Shown here: piece after piece, positions 5,751-7,125 of the stretch
How positions within the stretch are numbered: the first letter of the stretch is position 1
Layout of the letters: each line of letters starts with the position of its first letter
Assembly: GCA_017561615.1 (NCBI GenBank)
Contig: JAFZBT010000057.1
Location: 1 to 7,125 of the forward strand
Direction of reading: 5' to 3'
Length of the DNA: 7,125 bases
From: Erysipelotrichaceae bacterium
Lineage (GTDB): Bacteria; Bacillota_I; Bacilli_A; Erysipelotrichales; Erysipelotrichaceae
Made by a program: the position numbers and the translations under genes
Notes under the pieces: generated by a model
The model's input: the letters and a program-made list of their open reading frames with translations, nothing else
What the model was told of the DNA's origin: nothing
The model's database searches: none

Positions 5751-5759
5751 TGATATAAT
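5751..5759 (+). promoter_or_regulatory. extended -10 promoter of the PTS operon
   Basis: TGATATAAT is a perfect extended -10 (TGnTATAAT). The region 17 bases upstream (5731-5736, CTTTAT) is a poor -35, which the extended -10 can compensate. Transcription would start near 5766, giving a leader of about 145 bases before the IIC start. A weaker second candidate, TTGACG (5845-5850) with TAAAAC (5867-5872) at 16-base spacing, lies closer to the gene. Confidence 0.65.
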
Positions 5760-5910
5760 AAAAACAGAAACAAAAACAGCTGGGAATTTCAAGAGCAGTT
5801 AAATCAGTTTGTTGATCTGAACCCGAGAGTCTGAGGGATAGGGCTTGACGGTATCAGGTTGCAAAATAAAACCAAATGGATTTTTTTGAAAATGAAAGGA
5901 GAGATGAGAT

Positions 5911-6654
5911 TTGGTATTTAAGGCTATTTTGGTTGCTTTAATCGCAACCTGCTCAACCTGGTGGTTTAGCCACACTGTTACCAGAACTTGGCTATACCCG
6001 ATCTGGTCAGGCTTCCTGGTAGCTCTCGTTATGGGTGAACCCCTAAGAGGCATGCAGATCGCTGCTGCTATCAACCTGCCGTACATCGGATTCATCACCG
6101 CTGGTGGTTCCATGCCTGGTAACGCAATGTTCGCTGGTCCTGTAGGCACCGCTCTGGCTCTGGTCGCTGGCCTGGATTACAACACCGCTTCTGTTGTTGG
6201 TGTTATCTTAGGTTCTGTCGCCGTATTCGCCTGGAACGCTTACATGACAATCAACGCAACTTGGGTACACATGGCAGACAAGTTCCTTGAAGAAGGAGAC
6301 CTGACAAAGGTTCGTCTGTGCAACTATGTACCGTCATTCTTCGTATCCCTGATCTTAAACGGTCTGCCGGCATTCTTAATCGTAATGAACGGCGAGACCT
6401 TCGGCAACTGGCTGCAGTCCTTCCCGCAGTGGATCATGGACGGCTTCGCACTTGCCGGCGGCCTGTTACCTGCTTTAGGTATCGGCATGCTTCTTAACTT
6501 CTTAGGCAAGAAGAAACTCATCCCGTTCTTCTTCGTTGGCTTTGCCTTATCAAAGTTCATGGGCTTAACCACAATGGAAGTTACACTTGTTGGCGCTCTG
6601 GTAGCTTTAATTATCTATTACTTCCAGAACGACCCGGAAAAGGTAGGTGACTAA
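5911..6654 (+). CDS. PTS mannose/sorbose-family transporter subunit IIC
   Basis: A 247-residue integral membrane protein that would form the sugar channel together with IID, moving a sugar or sugar alcohol across the membrane as it is phosphorylated. Hydrophobic segments lie at roughly 3-18, 30-42, 55-65, 74-88, 93-112, 141-160, 175-198, 203-217 and 222-238. The family pattern is visible in WLYPIWSGFLVALVMGEPLRGMQIAAAINLPYIGF (27-61), GPVGTALAL (76-84) and the GxLPALGIGMLLN helix (184-196). The start is TTG at 5911: an in-frame TGA lies at 5905-5907, and AAAGGAGA (5895-5902) is well spaced for this codon. It is the first gene of its operon, with no IIA or IIB ahead of it. Codon use is strongly biased (TTA/CTG, GCT, GGT, AAC, TTC), suggesting high expression. 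Mannose-family membership is firm; substrate is unknown. Confidence 0.85.
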   Translation: MVFKAILVALIATCSTWWFSHTVTRTWLYPIWSGFLVALVMGEPLRGMQIAAAINLPYIGFITAGGSMPGNAMFAGPVGTALALVAGLDYNTASVVGVILGSVAVFAWNAYMTINATWVHMADKFLEEGDLTKVRLCNYVPSFFVSLILNGLPAFLIVMNGETFGNWLQSFPQWIMDGFALAGGLLPALGIGMLLNFLGKKKLIPFFFVGFALSKFMGLTTMEVTLVGALVALIIYYFQNDPEKVGD

Positions 6655-6656
6655 TA

Positions 6657-7125
6657 ATGGCACAGCTCACTAAGAACGATTTAATTAAGAACTGGTTATT
6701 AGGTTACTCTTCAGAAACTGCTTACAACTATGAGCGTCTGCAGGGCTTAGGCAACACCAACGCCTTCATGCCGATCATTCGTGCCTTATATCCGAAGGAA
6801 AAACAGGCTGAAGAATTAAAGAAGTACTTGATCTTCTTCAACACTGAGCCGTCATGGATGGGTACAGTTGTTCACGGTATTACCGCTGCTATGGAAGAGC
6901 AGAGAGCCAATGGCGAAGACGTTTCCGCTGATGATATCATCTCCGTACGTTCAGCCTTAATGGGTCCGTTAGCTGGTATTGGTGACGTTGTTTCACAGTC
7001 AATCTGCTACCCGATCTTAGCTGGTATCTGCATTTCTCTGGCATTAGCTGGCAACTTCGCTGGCCCGATCTTATTCGAAATTGTTTACAAGGTACTGATG
7101 CTCACCTTAGGTTACAACATGTACA
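6657..7125 (+). CDS. PTS mannose/sorbose-family transporter subunit IID (partial, 5' end)
   Basis: ATG at 6657 opens a frame that runs uninterrupted to the window edge: 156 complete codons, beginning MAQLTKNDLIKNWLLGYSSE. IID pairs with IIC to form the membrane part of a mannose-class PTS permease, and full proteins are around 270-300 residues, so about half is present. Recognisable IID blocks are YNYERLQGLGNTNAFMPIIRALY (23-45), KKYLIFFNTEPSWMGTVVHGITAAMEE (55-81) and the signature LMGPLAGIGD (101-110), followed by the first hydrophobic segment (about 113-131). E. coli ManZ has NTHP, as remembered, where this has NTEP; NTEP is common in Firmicutes IIDs. The start lies two bases after the IIC stop, with AGGTGA (6645-6650) six bases upstream, so the two are cotranscribed and likely coupled. 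IIB and IIA genes may follow beyond the window. Confidence 0.87.
   Translation, partial: MAQLTKNDLIKNWLLGYSSETAYNYERLQGLGNTNAFMPIIRALYPKEKQAEELKKYLIFFNTEPSWMGTVVHGITAAMEEQRANGEDVSADDIISVRSALMGPLAGIGDVVSQSICYPILAGICISLALAGNFAGPILFEIVYKVLMLTLGYNMY

Larger units (their letters stand above)
5577..5910. promoter_or_regulatory. divergent control region between regulator and PTS operon
   Basis: This 334-base stretch holds no convincing gene. From left to right it contains the regulator leader and minus-strand promoter (5641-5669), an exact copy of the repeated 12-mer (5680-5691), an inverted repeat CCGCA-TTGC-TGCGG (5690-5703), a looser operator-like box (5709-5721), a dyad CGAATA/TATTCG (5721-5739) followed by seven Ts, the PTS promoter (5751-5759), and a leader of about 145 bases. 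The leader holds a GC-richer patch (about 5820-5860) inside AT-rich flanks and the IIC ribosome binding site (5895-5902). Confidence 0.75.

Noticed and set aside
5740..5910. Sigma-54 (-24/-12) promoter ahead of the mannose-type PTS
   Set aside because: Many Firmicutes mannose-class PTS operons use sigma-54, but no TGGCAC-N5-TTGC-like pair was found here. The extended -10 explains the promoter, and the regulator is RpiR-type, not LevR-type.
5892..5921. Nine-codon frame MKGEMRFGI overlapping the IIC TTG start
   Set aside because: The first ATG has no ribosome binding site, and the second (5904) is only two bases from the AAGGAG, too close for normal initiation. The site is correctly spaced for the TTG at 5911.
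5799..6149. 116-codon minus-strand frame overlapping the IIC start and leader
   Set aside because: It is antisense to the IIC coding region and to its leader, with no ribosome binding site or family match.

Overview
The window looks like part of a carbohydrate (probably polyol or rare-sugar) utilisation locus from a Firmicutes-type bacterium. The evidence is AAGGAG-type ribosome binding sites, a mannose-family PTS permease, an RpiR-type regulator, and closest remembered relatives in Bacillus/Clostridium/Erysipelotrichia-like genomes. The exact genus cannot be read from the sequence.

Layout: bases 1-58 hold the last 18 codons of a + strand gene, possibly an iron-type alcohol dehydrogenase. 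A perfect 28-bp palindrome (80-107) separates it from a converging five-gene minus-strand operon. In transcription order (4722 down to 117) that operon is: a zinc-type MDR dehydrogenase with an unusual active-site motif; a class II ketose-bisphosphate aldolase; a second MDR polyol dehydrogenase; a SIS-domain 6-phospho-3-hexuloisomerase (PHI, HxlB-like); and a GatD-like sugar-alcohol-phosphate dehydrogenase. Gaps are 3-18 nt. Upstream, on the same strand but behind its own promoter and a terminator, is an RpiR/MurR-family regulator (4836-5576). A 334-bp regulatory region (5577-5910) separates it from a divergent + strand PTS operon: IIC (5911-6654) and the start of IID (6657 to the window edge).

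Likely joint working: the PTS would import and phosphorylate a sugar or sugar alcohol. The three dehydrogenases would interconvert hexitol phosphates and ketose phosphates, PHI would turn a 3-hexulose 6-phosphate into fructose 6-phosphate, and the aldolase would split a ketose bisphosphate into trioses. The isomerase has no hexulose-6-phosphate synthase (HxlA) beside it here, so it probably does not serve formaldehyde fixation. A stereochemically consistent alternative is that two oxidoreductases plus PHI act as a redox C3-epimerisation route (for example allulose 6-P to altritol 6-P to 3-hexulose 6-P to fructose 6-P); this is inference only.

The regulation is unusually legible. An exact 12-bp pseudo-palindrome GAAAATGTTTCC occurs once at the dehydrogenase operon promoter (4764-4775) and once in the divergent region (5680-5691), with a looser third copy at 5709-5721. 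This is a good candidate operator for the RpiR protein. No CRISPR, tRNA, rRNA, insertion sequence or attachment site was seen.
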